64,000 bases of DNA from Nanosyncoccus sp963540965 (GCA_963540965.1 CAUTSA010000002.1:58561-122560); one strand, 5' to 3'; positions 34,357 to 43,401 are shown, counted from the stretch's first letter. Program-made: numbers and translations. The notes: generated by a model not told the origin, from the sequence alone.

Positions 34357-36063
34357 ATGAAAAAGATGGAGACCAAGCTGTCAGCTCACAGTAATACTAT
34401 GTTTATTCGTAATATATACGAATGTGACCTTATTAATTATTTAGGCAAGAAATATCCAGTCTACTTAATTGATAAAAGTATTCTGCTAACTTGTCCAGAA
34501 ATCATTCCGACAAGTCAGGGTTGGCAGGTCGCAGACAATAATCTGCAGATTACAGGCAAGCATTTTATCATTCCAGTTTCTGTTATTTTGGAGCTCGAGG
34601 AGCAAAAACAACAAGAGGGACTTGATAGTTTTACATCTAAGGATTTACTTTTTAGAATACGTCAGTTATTAGTTGAGACCGACTATCAAACTGACCAAAA
34701 GTCAAACGGAGAATTGGTTTCAGCCATCTATTTCCGCCAGACTGACACGCTGTTCTCAGTTTTTGCTAATGTGTCGGATACCGAATTAGATCTCTTTGGC
34801 CTAGCTTTTGGCTCAGGATATCTTCGTCAGAAGAATAAGTATCCTCAGATTCAAACCGAGCACCAAGAAGTTCGCACCGCACAGCTAATCTCGGCAGCAA
34901 ACCAGATCGCAAAATCATTAATCGGTTTTCAGGAAGCATCTGCCGATGGATTGACCAATGATCAGTATGATACAATTCAGCAAAAACCGACAGTTGAAAT
35001 ATTGACTTGCAATAATCTTGTCACTATTTTGGCCCGTGCGAATGGTATAGAAACTAGACTGTTCGAGTTTACAAGGCGTCTCTATACTGGCAGAAGAGAT
35101 ATTATCGTTCCGCCTGATTTTTACAATATTTTCCTCGCCTCAAAGGATGGAATCGATCATCAAACTTGGCAGGAGTATTTCCCAGACGAACCAGAACTCA
35201 TCGCCAATGAGTTTATTAGTATGACTCCTAATCTTGAACTAGATGATCTTGATTTCATCAGTCCCGCACGTGACCAATATGCTCATATCGGTCGCTTTGA
35301 CCAAAAGGCAGACAAAATCGTGCACCTCACTCACTACAAGAATTTTGGGATTAGACTTAAAAACGAAGGTCAAGCTATGTATGCCGAAGCCATCTCTAAT
35401 CCAGATATTTCTGTAGTTTTTGTAACCGGCTCGGCTGGAACTGGTAAAACTTTTCTTTCGGTACTAGGCGCCATTAAGGTCTGTGCTCTGGGTAAATTCT
35501 TGCAAGCTACGATCGTACCTTGCAGTATCGACGTTCAACGCGCACTTGGCTTCTTGCCTGGTGATCTTAATGACAAGATTGGGCCTAACGTAGAACCAAT
35601 TAAAAATGCCATTCAAAATTACATTAAATTAACCGATGGCAAGATTAGTAAGACCTTAGAAAACACCCCAAATAGCTGTGACAAGCAACGCAATCTTAAA
35701 GATTCACAGAATACAATCCGCACCGAAAGCGATAAGTTATACAGCAAGCATTTTAAGAATATTCCCGTTGAGGCCGCACGTGGTCTTGATTTTGCCAATA
35801 TGTTCGTCATTTATGATGAATTCCAAGATCAAACACCCGATCAAGCCGATATGCTCTTAAAACGTATCGCTAAGGACTCTAAGGTTATCATTTCTGGTGA
35901 CGTCAAACAGATTCATCAACATGGCCTCTCCAAGCAGAATAATGGTCTATCCTACGCCAAACAGTTATGCTTAGGACTACCAATGGTTGCTCAAATCGAG
36001 CTTAAAGACATTGAGGTAGTTCGTAGTGAATTTGTTCAGGCAATCGTTGCTAGACAGTCATAA
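34357..36063 (+). CDS. PIN-PhoH-like protein (YlaK type)
   Basis: 568 residues. The N-terminal third resembles a PIN-type nuclease domain (YLIDKSILL about 27-35 and ELEEQK about 86), preceded by an atypical lead. The PhoH ATPase domain carries FVTGSAGTGKTF (about 355-366), VPCSIDVQRALGFLPG (about 388-403), IYDEFQDQTPDQ (Walker B, about 484) and SGDVKQIH (about 512). PIN-PhoH proteins are RNA helicase/nucleases in other bacteria. AAAAAAGGAGGG (34340s) gives a very strong SD. The ~100-nt leader sets it apart from the leaderless genes. Confidence 0.82.
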   Translation: MKKMETKLSAHSNTMFIRNIYECDLINYLGKKYPVYLIDKSILLTCPEIIPTSQGWQVADNNLQITGKHFIIPVSVILELEEQKQQEGLDSFTSKDLLFRIRQLLVETDYQTDQKSNGELVSAIYFRQTDTLFSVFANVSDTELDLFGLAFGSGYLRQKNKYPQIQTEHQEVRTAQLISAANQIAKSLIGFQEASADGLTNDQYDTIQQKPTVEILTCNNLVTILARANGIETRLFEFTRRLYTGRRDIIVPPDFYNIFLASKDGIDHQTWQEYFPDEPELIANEFISMTPNLELDDLDFISPARDQYAHIGRFDQKADKIVHLTHYKNFGIRLKNEGQAMYAEAISNPDISVVFVTGSAGTGKTFLSVLGAIKVCALGKFLQATIVPCSIDVQRALGFLPGDLNDKIGPNVEPIKNAIQNYIKLTDGKISKTLENTPNSCDKQRNLKDSQNTIRTESDKLYSKHFKNIPVEAARGLDFANMFVIYDEFQDQTPDQADMLLKRIAKDSKVIISGDVKQIHQHGLSKQNNGLSYAKQLCLGLPMVAQIELKDIEVVRSEFVQAIVARQS

Positions 36064-36147
36064 AAGTAACAGCTCAAAACAACAATCCGGATGACCAAAA
36101 TCCCTAATCAACTTCTTCACATTTTAAATGAATGAAGTTCTCCTTTT

Positions 36148-36172
36148 AAAGCCACCTTTATGGTGGCTTTTT
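36148..36172 (+). terminator. Intrinsic terminator
   Basis: AAAGCCACC-TTTAT-GGTGGCTTT plus T-run; ends the PhoH-like unit. Confidence 0.85.
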
Positions 36173-36183
36173 CCATTTTAGGA

Positions 36184-36189
36184 TATAAT
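36184..36189 (+). promoter_or_regulatory. -10 box (TATAAT), leaderless pth
   Basis: TATAAT 36184-36189; 7 nt to the ATG at 36197. No TGn extension. Confidence 0.65.
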
Positions 36190-36196
36190 TTGTCAT

Positions 36197-36715
36197 ATGA
36201 AACTTATTATTGGCCTTGGTAATACCGGCCGCGAATATGATTTTACTCGACATAATATCGGCTTTCTTGCTTTAGATTATTTTTTTAAACTACACGGACT
36301 ATCTTGGCAGACTAGTCAAAAGTTCCATTCAATTTGGGCAAAGCATGATGATATTATATTTCTTAAGCCGCAAACCTTTTATAACGAAGTCGGCCTCGCC
36401 GCTAAAGAATGTGCTAGCTTTTTTAAAATTGACCCGACCAATATCCTAGCCGTCTGTGATGATTTTAATCTTGAGTTCGGTCAATTACGCTTTCGGGAAA
36501 AAGGTAGTGATGGTGGCAATAATGGCCTCAAATCTTTAACCAATTATCTTCACACTACCGACTATCCGCGTCTTCGCATTGGTACTGGCAATCCAGAACT
36601 ACGTCAAAAAATCGGTGACACTAATTTTGTTCTTGGTCATTTCACTCAAACCGAAAAGGAATTACTGCCAGACATCCTAACTGAGGCCGCGCATCGCATC
36701 TCGGACTTGTCATAA
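36197..36715 (+). CDS. pth: Peptidyl-tRNA hydrolase
   Basis: 172 residues. GLGNTGREYDFTRHNIGF (about 6-23) carries the catalytic His, and FLKPQTFYNEVG (about 54-65), CDDFNLEFG (about 88-96) and GGNNGLKS (about 106-113) follow. It releases peptides from peptidyl-tRNA dropped by ribosomes. In the family the second motif reads KPxTYMNxSG; here YNEVG replaces MNxSG, a mild divergence. Slightly shorter than the usual ~190 aa. Leaderless-type start. Confidence 0.93.
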   Translation: MKLIIGLGNTGREYDFTRHNIGFLALDYFFKLHGLSWQTSQKFHSIWAKHDDIIFLKPQTFYNEVGLAAKECASFFKIDPTNILAVCDDFNLEFGQLRFREKGSDGGNNGLKSLTNYLHTTDYPRLRIGTGNPELRQKIGDTNFVLGHFTQTEKELLPDILTEAAHRISDLS

Positions 36716-36731
36716 ATCTCTGTTATTCTTT

Positions 36732-37226
36732 TTATCCCATTTTGCCACGCTCCTGCTTAATTTTATTTTCCATCAAGACGTGTCTGACATTTCGATCAAT
36801 TTTCCAAAGCATTCTCCCCATCATCACCCTTTCATCATGTGTAAAACCGTTAAATATCTCGTCTAGATACTTCCTCTGCTCTAGCATAATATAGCTTGCC
36901 ACAAAATTACCTTCTCCCGCCACCGTTAAATCCACACATTTCTGATTAAACTGCTGACTGCGCCGACGTATATATGATCGTTCCTCTAATCTTGAAATCG
37001 AACGCGTGATCGAAGTTTCACCCATATTATGGCATTCTAAAATATCACTTAATCCATGCCGAAGTTCGTTACATCTGATAAATCCCATAATCTTCACTTC
37101 GGTCAAACTTAAATTAAACCGGTTTGCAACATTTAATGCATGGATTTTACGTAATTTATCAATTCGCGCCAAAATATTCACCGTATCCGCATTAGAAATA
37201 CTTTTAGGTAAACTACTATTCTCCAT
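36732..37226 (-). CDS. MarR-like winged-helix regulator
   Basis: 164 residues from ATG 37226, chosen because AGGAG (37240-37236) precedes it; a TTG at 37247 lies upstream of that SD. The middle holds a winged helix-turn-helix: LSLTEVKIMGFIR, then MGETSITRSISRLEERSYIRRR (recognition helix and wing). Helices on both sides would form the dimer interface. The ligand and target are unknown. The SD lies in the last codons of dprA, so the two are co-transcribed; it could regulate competence. Confidence 0.75.
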   Translation of the reverse strand: MENSSLPKSISNADTVNILARIDKLRKIHALNVANRFNLSLTEVKIMGFIRCNELRHGLSDILECHNMGETSITRSISRLEERSYIRRRSQQFNQKCVDLTVAGEGNFVASYIMLEQRKYLDEIFNGFTHDERVMMGRMLWKIDRNVRHVLMENKIKQERGKMG

Positions 37227-37239
37227 TTTCTTTTTTCTC

Positions 37240-38220
37240 CTAATCAATCAACATCCATCGATTACTGCCGAGCGCCTTAATCCGCCCCTTGATTTGCAGA
37301 TCAAAAATTGCCATTGTAAAATCAGAAACTGTCATCATTACCCCATTCTTTTGTATCGCCTCCAATATTTCCTCCCCATCCGATCTTCCTTCCTGTATTC
37401 TTTCTAAAATCTGCGTTTCCGCCTCCGAGTCCCCCTTTAAGACCCTCTTTTTCTGCGTTACAGCTTTCTTAATTTTGAACCCCAGATCTAGTAGTATTTC
37501 CTCTGTCTCCGAAAAGGCAACTGCTCCTCTCCCCAAAAGTTTATTACATCCCCTCGATCCTTCTCTCGTCACGTCCCCTGGCACCGCATATACTAAATTA
37601 CTTTGTTCAAACGCATGATGTGCCGTATTAAGAGACCCCGATCTTAGATCCGCCTCCACAATAATCACAATATCCGATAAGCCAGAGATCAACCGATTTC
37701 TCTGCAAGAAAGCCGCTTTTCGCCCCGATTGTGATTGTAAAGTTTTTGCCAATTTCTCATCTTTTAACACTTCCTGCCACTCTGGATATTCTGAAATAAC
37801 CGCGCCCTTCTTTTGAACTATTTCTTCTGCCAGCCCTTTGTGGCAGGCTGGATATATTTGATCAATCGGCGTACCCAATACTGCCACGGTTATTCCACCC
37901 GCATCAAGAGCAGCCCGATGTGCTACCGAATCTATACCAAAAGCCAAACCTGAAACCACCACTACGCCCTGACGAGCAAGCTCATAAGCAATCTTATAGC
38001 CCTGTTCTCGCCCATAATCAGTGCATTTTCTTGCGCCCACCACTGCCACAGTCCTCGGTCGCCCTCTCCCCTCAAATGCGTATCTTGCCTCAGTCTCACT
38101 AAACCTTTCATCCATACTCGGCAATGTTCCATAGTAATACAACTTTTTAGGCTTAAGCGCAATAGTAGAAAGACGCGCCGTAAACTGCGTATCTTCAGGT
38201 GTAATTCTATTGATTTCCAT
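37240..38220 (-). CDS. dprA: DNA-processing protein DprA (Smf)
   Basis: 326 residues. The Rossmann-like core has VAVVGARKCTDYG (about 58-70), VVSGLAFGIDSVAHRAAL (about 89-106) and QRNRLISGLSD (about 173-183), followed by EADLRSGSL. A winged-helix DML1-like domain lies at the C-terminus (about 265-326). DprA protects incoming single-stranded DNA and loads RecA during transformation, so it acts downstream of ComEC (3096). GGAGGG with 7-nt spacing precedes the ATG. It is divergent from the structured RNA at 38308. Confidence 0.92.
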   Translation of the reverse strand: MEINRITPEDTQFTARLSTIALKPKKLYYYGTLPSMDERFSETEARYAFEGRGRPRTVAVVGARKCTDYGREQGYKIAYELARQGVVVVSGLAFGIDSVAHRAALDAGGITVAVLGTPIDQIYPACHKGLAEEIVQKKGAVISEYPEWQEVLKDEKLAKTLQSQSGRKAAFLQRNRLISGLSDIVIIVEADLRSGSLNTAHHAFEQSNLVYAVPGDVTREGSRGCNKLLGRGAVAFSETEEILLDLGFKIKKAVTQKKRVLKGDSEAETQILERIQEGRSDGEEILEAIQKNGVMMTVSDFTMAIFDLQIKGRIKALGSNRWMLID

Positions 38221-38272
38221 ACAAATACCCTCCGTTTTTTACTTGATTATTTAATATCTTTAGTTTTAAGTA

Positions 38273-38301
38273 TTGACATATATATTTTTGTATGGTATAC
38301 T
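38273..38301 (+). promoter_or_regulatory. Consensus sigma-70 promoter for the structured RNA
   Basis: TTGACA (38273-38278), 17-nt spacer, TATACT (38296-38301). It is the best -35/-10 pair in the window, as expected for an abundant stable RNA. Start near 38308. Confidence 0.85.
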
Positions 38302-38307
38302 TCAACA

Positions 38308-38619
38308 AGTTAGAGGTCGAAGCACAAAAAAGGCACGATCTCTACACCGCACCTAAATAAATCATAATTTCTGTTACCAATATAACAGAAGTTGCGTGTT
38401 CTTAAAAGACTTTCGACTTACAATTTTTCTTTTATCGGTTGTAAGTATAAGTATTACCTCCACTTGAAAGTCAATCTTTAAGAACATAGCAACCCCTATA
38501 ACCGGCGGGCCCCAAAGTTTGTGAGGTGGGTCACGCTCCGGGGAATCTCCCGGTATCAAAGAGATGCGTTGTAGGGTCAAATAGCCCCAAGTGATGCCCA
38601 CCCTTACTTGGGGCTTTTT
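38308..38619 (+). ncRNA. Large structured noncoding RNA, class not identified
   Basis: About 312 nt from promoter to terminator with no credible ORF. Helices in order: 38311-38319/38336-38344 (9 bp); 38369-38375/38384-38390 (7 bp); a long arm of 38391-38406/38477-38493, continued by 38408-38414/38466-38472 and 38416-38423/38439-38446; 38501-38505/38550-38554 with inner CCCC/GGGG (38510-38513/38540-38543); a GTGA-GGTGGG-TCAC hairpin at 38521-38534; and the terminator stem. The loop GGTGGG (38525-38530) can pair with CCCACC (38597-38602) in the terminator loop, a pseudoknot. It lacks the hallmarks of tmRNA, RNase P RNA and SRP RNA. Known classes to test: raiA RNA first, then 6S. Confidence 0.75.
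38583..38619 (+). terminator. Terminator of the structured RNA
   Basis: AGCCCCAAGT / ACTTGGGGCT (10 bp) with a 13-nt loop that contains the pseudoknot partner CCCACC, followed by TTTTT. Confidence 0.9.
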
Positions 38620-38677
38620 GATTGTTTTTAAAACCCCACTAAAACCAGCAGGGAATTACAATATATTTTCGTTATGC

Positions 38678-38704
38678 AAAAAGGACCCTCTACGGGTCCT
38701 TTTT
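38678..38704 (-). terminator. Terminator of the secreted-protein gene
   Basis: AAAAAGGACCC / GGGTCCTTTTT, 11 bp with a 5-nt loop. Works for the minus-strand gene at 38761 and would stop read-through of the RNA on the + strand. Confidence 0.8.
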
Positions 38705-38760
38705 ATAAGACTATTCAACAGCCAAAACTAACAATATTTTTCCTCGCAATATTAATATTA

Positions 38761-39360
38761 TTAGTTATTTGTTACGGCAGTAAGTAGTAAGGTATTTGAA
38801 TAAGTACCCGATGGTACGCTTGTTGTTGCACTAGCGCCAATTGTTAGGGTCTTATTATCACCTGTTGGAGTAGCAGCTGTGGTGCGGCTAAAGACTGCAC
38901 TGTTGTCGGTTGTACCGGTAGCTTTTACTGGATTAAACTGAGTCGCATTATTTGACCAGCCCCATCCATTGCCAGAAATAGTGGTTCCACTTGTGGAAAC
39001 TGTAGGAATAACAGCTGAAACACCGGCCGCAGCTGGCTGCTTTAAGCTGGTTTCAGTTGTGCTTGAAGTAATATAGGTCGTATAACCTTTTACGTTATTG
39101 GTTGAAATCACCACATTACCATTCGCAGTTCTAAACTGGCCAGAGGTGGTTGGAGTAATATCCATTTCAATATTTGGTGAAGCCGTAATCGAAATCACCG
39201 GATCAATGGTTACATTAACCGTTGTTGTGGCAGACTGTGAGGCCGCCGAGGTTGGTGCACCATTAAGTAGTAGCACTGGCATTGCAAATAAACTTGCAGC
39301 CAACATGCCACTAACAATTTTTATACCTTTGTTTGTAGGTTTTTGTTTTTTTATTCCCAC
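38761..39360 (-). CDS. Secreted Ser/Thr-rich surface protein
   Basis: 199 residues from a GTG start with AAGGA about 10 nt upstream. A signal peptide (about 1-40, ending TSA-AS) is followed by a Thr/Ser-rich beta domain, with the ending SGTYSNTLLLTAVTNN typical of WxL-like or spore-coat-like adhesin domains. No LPxTG and no second membrane helix, so it is released or held non-covalently. A -35/-10 pair is 50-80 nt upstream. The protein is likely abundant at the cell surface. Exact family uncertain. Confidence 0.75.
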   Translation of the reverse strand: MGIKKQKPTNKGIKIVSGMLAASLFAMPVLLLNGAPTSAASQSATTTVNVTIDPVISITASPNIEMDITPTTSGQFRTANGNVVISTNNVKGYTTYITSSTTETSLKQPAAAGVSAVIPTVSTSGTTISGNGWGWSNNATQFNPVKATGTTDNSAVFSRTTAATPTGDNKTLTIGASATTSVPSGTYSNTLLLTAVTNN

Positions 39361-39412
39361 AGCAAAATATCCTTTCTGTATTTAGCTGCCAGAAAACCTT
39401 CACTCTACCTAT

Positions 39413-39441
39413 ACTTTAACATAAGTTTTTTCACCTGCCAA
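39413..39441 (-). promoter_or_regulatory. Promoter of the secreted-protein gene
   Basis: On the minus strand TTGGCA (39441-39436), 17-nt spacer, TAAAGT (39418-39413) with a preceding TGT. Gives a leader of about 45 nt. Confidence 0.65.
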
Positions 39442-39513
39442 GTCTTTTCTTCTTATTTTTAGTAACATTTCAAATTATTTTTCACCCCCATACCAACCAA
39501 CTCTTGACAACCG

Positions 39514-39522
39514 TGCTAATAT
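39514..39522 (+). promoter_or_regulatory. Extended -10 promoter (TGC TAATAT), leaderless topA
   Basis: TAATAT 39517-39522 preceded by TGC; 6 nt to the ATG at 39529. Confidence 0.7.
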
Positions 39523-39528
39523 ATAAAT

Positions 39529-42000
39529 ATGTCAAAGAACTTAGTTATCGTGGAGAGCCCTGCCAAGGCCAAAACTATTGAAAAATACCTCGGCTCTGAT
39601 TTTAAAGTCTTAGCCTCCGTTGGTCATATCAGAAAAGACACCAAGGTTGATGTTCACGATAATTTTGCAGTTACTTATGAAATTGACCCAGATCACAAAA
39701 ATATCATCTCTGAACTCAAAAAAGAAGCCAAAAAGGCCGAATCTATCTGGCTCGCCACCGATGAAGACCGCGAAGGGGAATCAATTTCTTGGCACTTACT
39801 TGAAGTGCTTAAACTCCCCAAATCTACCCATCGTATTACTTTTCATGAAATCACCAAAACTGCCCTGCAGTCTGCCATCGCCAATCCTCGTACCGTCGAT
39901 ATGGATATGGTTTCCAGTCAACAAGCCCGCCAAACTCTTGATATGCTTGTAGGTTATGATCTTTCTGATATTGTTCGTAAAAAAGTTCCTGGTGCCAAGT
40001 CGGCTGGCCGCGTTCAATCACCAGCACTCCGTCTGATCGTCGAAAAAGAACGTGAAATTGAAAAATTTTCCGCCAAATCAACTTTTAAAGTTACTGGTAA
40101 ATTTTCCAATCAAGCCGCCAATGTTTCCGATCCGAATTCATCCGAAATTTTTGATGCTAACCTAGAAAAATCCACTCTCCAAACTCCAGATGAGGCTAAA
40201 AATCTTTTTTCTCAACTAGCCTCCTCTGATTTTATCGTACAAAATATTGAACAGACCGAGGGAACTAAAGCAAACCCAGTCCCATTCACCACCGCCGCCC
40301 TGCAAATTGAATCCAATAGCCGCCTCGGCTACAGCGCTAAAACCACTATGTCTGCCGCTCAGGGACTCTATCAGGCTGGTCTCATCACCTATCATCGTAC
40401 CGACTCTCTTAATCTCTCGAAAGACGCCATTTCAGCCATCTCCAGTTACATTAAACAAACTTTCGGCGAGAATTACCTTCAGACTCGTCACTTTCATACT
40501 AAAGACGCTAGTGCTCAAGAAGCCCACGAAGCTATTCGCCCCACCAATATCGCGCAAGAAGTTGCTGGTAAAAATGATTATGAAAAAAAGCTTTATCAGC
40601 TCATTCGCACCCGCACTCTTGCTACTCAAATGAAAAATGCCGTAGTAGCAAAAACCAGCATTGACATTGCGCCAACACAAAATCCAGACCTTAAGTTTAA
40701 TGCCAAAGGTGAAGTAGTTATCTTCGATGGTTTTCTCAAAGTTTACGGCAAAAATAAGGATACTCTCTTACCAAAGCTAAATATCGGAGATCACCTCAAT
40801 ACTCATGACCTTATTGCTAAGCAAACCTATTCAAAACCACCTGCAAGATATACTGAGGGTTCTCTCGTTAAGAAACTTGAGGAACTAGGTATTGGTCGCC
40901 CAAGTACTTATGCCTCCATCATTAATGCCATCCAGGTGCGTAATTACGTAGTTAAAGGCGAGTCAGAAGGCACTGAGCGAGAGATTCAGGAAATAGTTCT
41001 ACATGGCAAAGTTAGTGTTACTGATCATGACGCCGTTCCAAATTCTTTTACCGAATCTACTCTTAAAGAAAAAACCGGCGCTAATAAAGGTAAGCTCCTG
41101 CCAACCCCAGTTGGCGAATTAGTCTCCGACTTTCTTTGCGAAAACTTTGAAAATATTGTCGACTATGATTTTACCGCCGGTATTGAAGAGCAACTTGATA
41201 AGATTGCTGAACATAAATTAACCCGCCTCAAGATGCTTCGAGACTTCTATACTCCATTTGCTGAAACCGTAGGAGCCTCCGCAATGGCAAATCGCTACAA
41301 CTCTGCCACCGAATTAGGTGTTGATCCAAAAACCAATAAGAAAGTCTATGCCAAAATTGGCCGTAATGGCGGCTTCATCCAACTCGGAGAAAACGAGAAG
41401 GAAGCTGGCGAAAAACCAATTTTTGCTCCGTTACCAGCTGGAAAAACCGTCAAAACCATCACCTTGGAGTTAGCGCTAAAACAACTTGAGCTCCCTCAAC
41501 TACCAAGACTCATTGGTAAGGCTGATGACGGCACCGAACTTATTGCTGCCAATGGCCCCTTTGGTCCATATTTAAAAGCCGGAAACTACAATATTCAATT
41601 AAATCGTGCAAATAAAGAAGAGAGTCCTTATACGATTAGTTTTGAGCTTGCAAATCAGCTCTATCAGAAGAAGAAATCCTCAATTATTGCCGACTGGGGT
41701 GAAATTAAAATTATCCATGGTCCATTTGGTCCATACATTAAAGGTCCCGCCATTAAACCAGCTTCTGGTAAAGGACGTCCACGCCCTAATAATCTCAAAA
41801 TACCAGCTGATCTCGATCCAAAAACTATAACCTTAGAGCAAGCTACTGAACTACTCCAGAGTAAGGTCACTCCAGCCACTAAAACCGCCAAAACTCGCAA
41901 GAAAACGGCGACAAAAGCGACAAAAGCTACGAAGACCACTAAATCTACTACTAAAAAAGCTACGACAAAGGCTGCAGCAAGAAAATCTAGCACAAAATAA
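39529..42000 (+). CDS. topA: DNA topoisomerase I
   Basis: 823 residues, type IA. The TOPRIM domain starts LVIVESPAKAKTIEKYLG and holds the metal-binding ATDEDREGE (about 78-86). The active-site Tyr288 lies in GLITYHRTDSL. After the core come TOPRIM-C repeats (GPFGPYLKAG about 679 and GPFGPYIKGP about 730) in place of zinc fingers, and a Lys/Thr/Ala-rich tail (about 783-823) like histone H1, for DNA binding. It relaxes negative supercoils. Leaderless-type start; terminator 16 nt after the stop. Confidence 0.95.
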   Translation: MSKNLVIVESPAKAKTIEKYLGSDFKVLASVGHIRKDTKVDVHDNFAVTYEIDPDHKNIISELKKEAKKAESIWLATDEDREGESISWHLLEVLKLPKSTHRITFHEITKTALQSAIANPRTVDMDMVSSQQARQTLDMLVGYDLSDIVRKKVPGAKSAGRVQSPALRLIVEKEREIEKFSAKSTFKVTGKFSNQAANVSDPNSSEIFDANLEKSTLQTPDEAKNLFSQLASSDFIVQNIEQTEGTKANPVPFTTAALQIESNSRLGYSAKTTMSAAQGLYQAGLITYHRTDSLNLSKDAISAISSYIKQTFGENYLQTRHFHTKDASAQEAHEAIRPTNIAQEVAGKNDYEKKLYQLIRTRTLATQMKNAVVAKTSIDIAPTQNPDLKFNAKGEVVIFDGFLKVYGKNKDTLLPKLNIGDHLNTHDLIAKQTYSKPPARYTEGSLVKKLEELGIGRPSTYASIINAIQVRNYVVKGESEGTEREIQEIVLHGKVSVTDHDAVPNSFTESTLKEKTGANKGKLLPTPVGELVSDFLCENFENIVDYDFTAGIEEQLDKIAEHKLTRLKMLRDFYTPFAETVGASAMANRYNSATELGVDPKTNKKVYAKIGRNGGFIQLGENEKEAGEKPIFAPLPAGKTVKTITLELALKQLELPQLPRLIGKADDGTELIAANGPFGPYLKAGNYNIQLNRANKEESPYTISFELANQLYQKKKSSIIADWGEIKIIHGPFGPYIKGPAIKPASGKGRPRPNNLKIPADLDPKTITLEQATELLQSKVTPATKTAKTRKKTATKATKATKTTKSTTKKATTKAAARKSSTK

Positions 42001-42015
42001 CTAGTTAAAAACCAT

Positions 42016-42049
42016 AAAAATATACCCAGTATACCTCGGGTATATTTTT
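42016..42049 (+). terminator. Terminator of topA
   Basis: AAAAATATACCC / GGGTATATTTTT, 12 bp with a 10-nt loop. Confidence 0.8.
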
Positions 42050-42360
42050 ATATCTCCTCCAAAATATCATATCTGCAACATATCATAGACTTATTTTGAC
42101 CACCCCCTCATCTCTATATTAAGTAAAAAAATACCACACCATAAAAATGCTTATTCTTATATTTATATAAAACTAATTAGGATATGTGTAAAATTTATGG
42201 TACAATAGAAAACATAAAAACCTAAAAGAAAGTAAGTTAAGACCGTATACCTCAAAGTCAGTATTATTAATATTTTATTACTTGACAAATTATATTTTAA
42301 TGTTATTATACTATAAATTTCAGTATTAGTCAGTGGTGGAGAAGGGAAGAAGATCTAAAG
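42050..42360 (+). promoter_or_regulatory. Intergenic region with two candidate promoters
   Basis: No gene seen. TACAAT at 42201-42206 is one -10 candidate. A second promoter has TTGACA at 42282-42287 with TATTAT (42304-42309, spacer 16) or TATACT (42307-42312, spacer 19). The leader to 42361 is about 45 nt and contains GGAGAAGGGAAG, a weak SD. The gene downstream is thus controlled differently from the leaderless majority. Confidence 0.45.
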
Positions 42361-43401
42361 ATGGGTCAATACGAAGATGTGATCAAAGCAGCCGTTCAGG
42401 GCAGCTTGAGCATCATTGAACAAGATCGTGAAAAAGAAATTATCTCTCGTCGCTTTGGTTTAAGCGGCGATCGTGAGACCCTTGAACAAATTGGCGATTA
42501 TCTCTCTATCACTAGGGAACGTGTTAGGCAACTTGAAAAAGCCATCATCGTTCGACTTCGTATCGCCGCCGAAGATGGTAAAATTCCTGAACTTGCTGCA
42601 GCCGAAAAAATTCTTATCAGAAACCTTACCGAAGAGGGAAGAATTGCCAAAATTTCCGTCTTAACTAACAAAATCTATGGCCATGAAGCAACTAATCTTG
42701 AAAAATCTTACCTCATCTTTCTCGGCGAAATTTCTTCTAGCCTCACTCTGATTGAGGAAACTGAAAAATATTATGGCGCCATTGGTATTTCCGATTACGG
42801 TGACGAAAAGACTATCAAAAAACAAATTGACGAGATTGTTGCTCTTATTAAAAATAAGAAAGCCCCTCTCTCTTTGGAAGAGCTTGACAATCAGCTAAAC
42901 TATGAGCACCCTAACTATATTCGCGCCATTGCATCAATCTCCAAACAATTATCATCCCTAGACGACCAGTGGGGTCTCACAAAATGGCCGACTGTCAATC
43001 CAAAAAATATCCGTGATAAAATCTATGTTATCTTACAAAATAAGAAAGAGCCTATGCATTTTAATGATATCGCTAGCGCCATTTCTTCTTCCAAGTTTCG
43101 TAAAAAAGACGTCACTCTGCAAGCTATTCATAACGAGCTAATCAAAGATCCCCGTTTTGTTCTTATTGGCCGTGGCATCTATGCCCTACGTGACTGGGGA
43201 TACAAAAAGGGAACAGTCTCTCAGATCATCACCAGCATCCTTGAGGAGGCTAAGACTCCACTCACGAGGGAAGAAATAGTAAAAAATGTCCTTAAGGTTC
43301 GCAAGGTTAAGGAAACCACCGTCTTACTTAATCTCCAAAACAAAAAACTCTACCAAAGAGTCGACAAAAATACCTACACCGTCGCAAAAGCTGAAAAATA
43401 A
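42361..43401 (+). CDS. Sigma-70 region-4-like protein with HARE-HTH domains
   Basis: 346 residues. The N-terminus contains a sigma region 4 helix-turn-helix (RRFGLSGDRETLEQIGDYLSITRERVRQLEKAI, from about residue 31 on), which in sigma factors reads the -35 box. No region 2 is present, so it is not a full sigma factor. Residues ~155-345 hold two or three winged-helix units of the HARE-HTH/RpoE-delta type (for example DKIYVILQNKKEPMHFNDIA about 219-238 and ILEEAKTPLTREEIVKNVL about 296-314). It could be an accessory RNA polymerase subunit or DNA-bound regulator. Two promoters precede it. Confidence 0.75.
   Translation: MGQYEDVIKAAVQGSLSIIEQDREKEIISRRFGLSGDRETLEQIGDYLSITRERVRQLEKAIIVRLRIAAEDGKIPELAAAEKILIRNLTEEGRIAKISVLTNKIYGHEATNLEKSYLIFLGEISSSLTLIEETEKYYGAIGISDYGDEKTIKKQIDEIVALIKNKKAPLSLEELDNQLNYEHPNYIRAIASISKQLSSLDDQWGLTKWPTVNPKNIRDKIYVILQNKKEPMHFNDIASAISSSKFRKKDVTLQAIHNELIKDPRFVLIGRGIYALRDWGYKKGTVSQIITSILEEAKTPLTREEIVKNVLKVRKVKETTVLLNLQNKKLYQRVDKNTYTVAKAEK

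Noticed and set aside
38374..38601. 75-aa minus-strand frame within the structured RNA
   Set aside because: It coincides with the helices of the plus-strand RNA, has no SD, and includes the terminator stem.
38308..38619. Identity as tmRNA, RNase P RNA or SRP RNA
   Set aside because: No tRNA-like ends or tag ORF, no GAAAGTCCGGGC-type P4 core in the right order with ACAGAA, and no SRP apical tetraloop motif.
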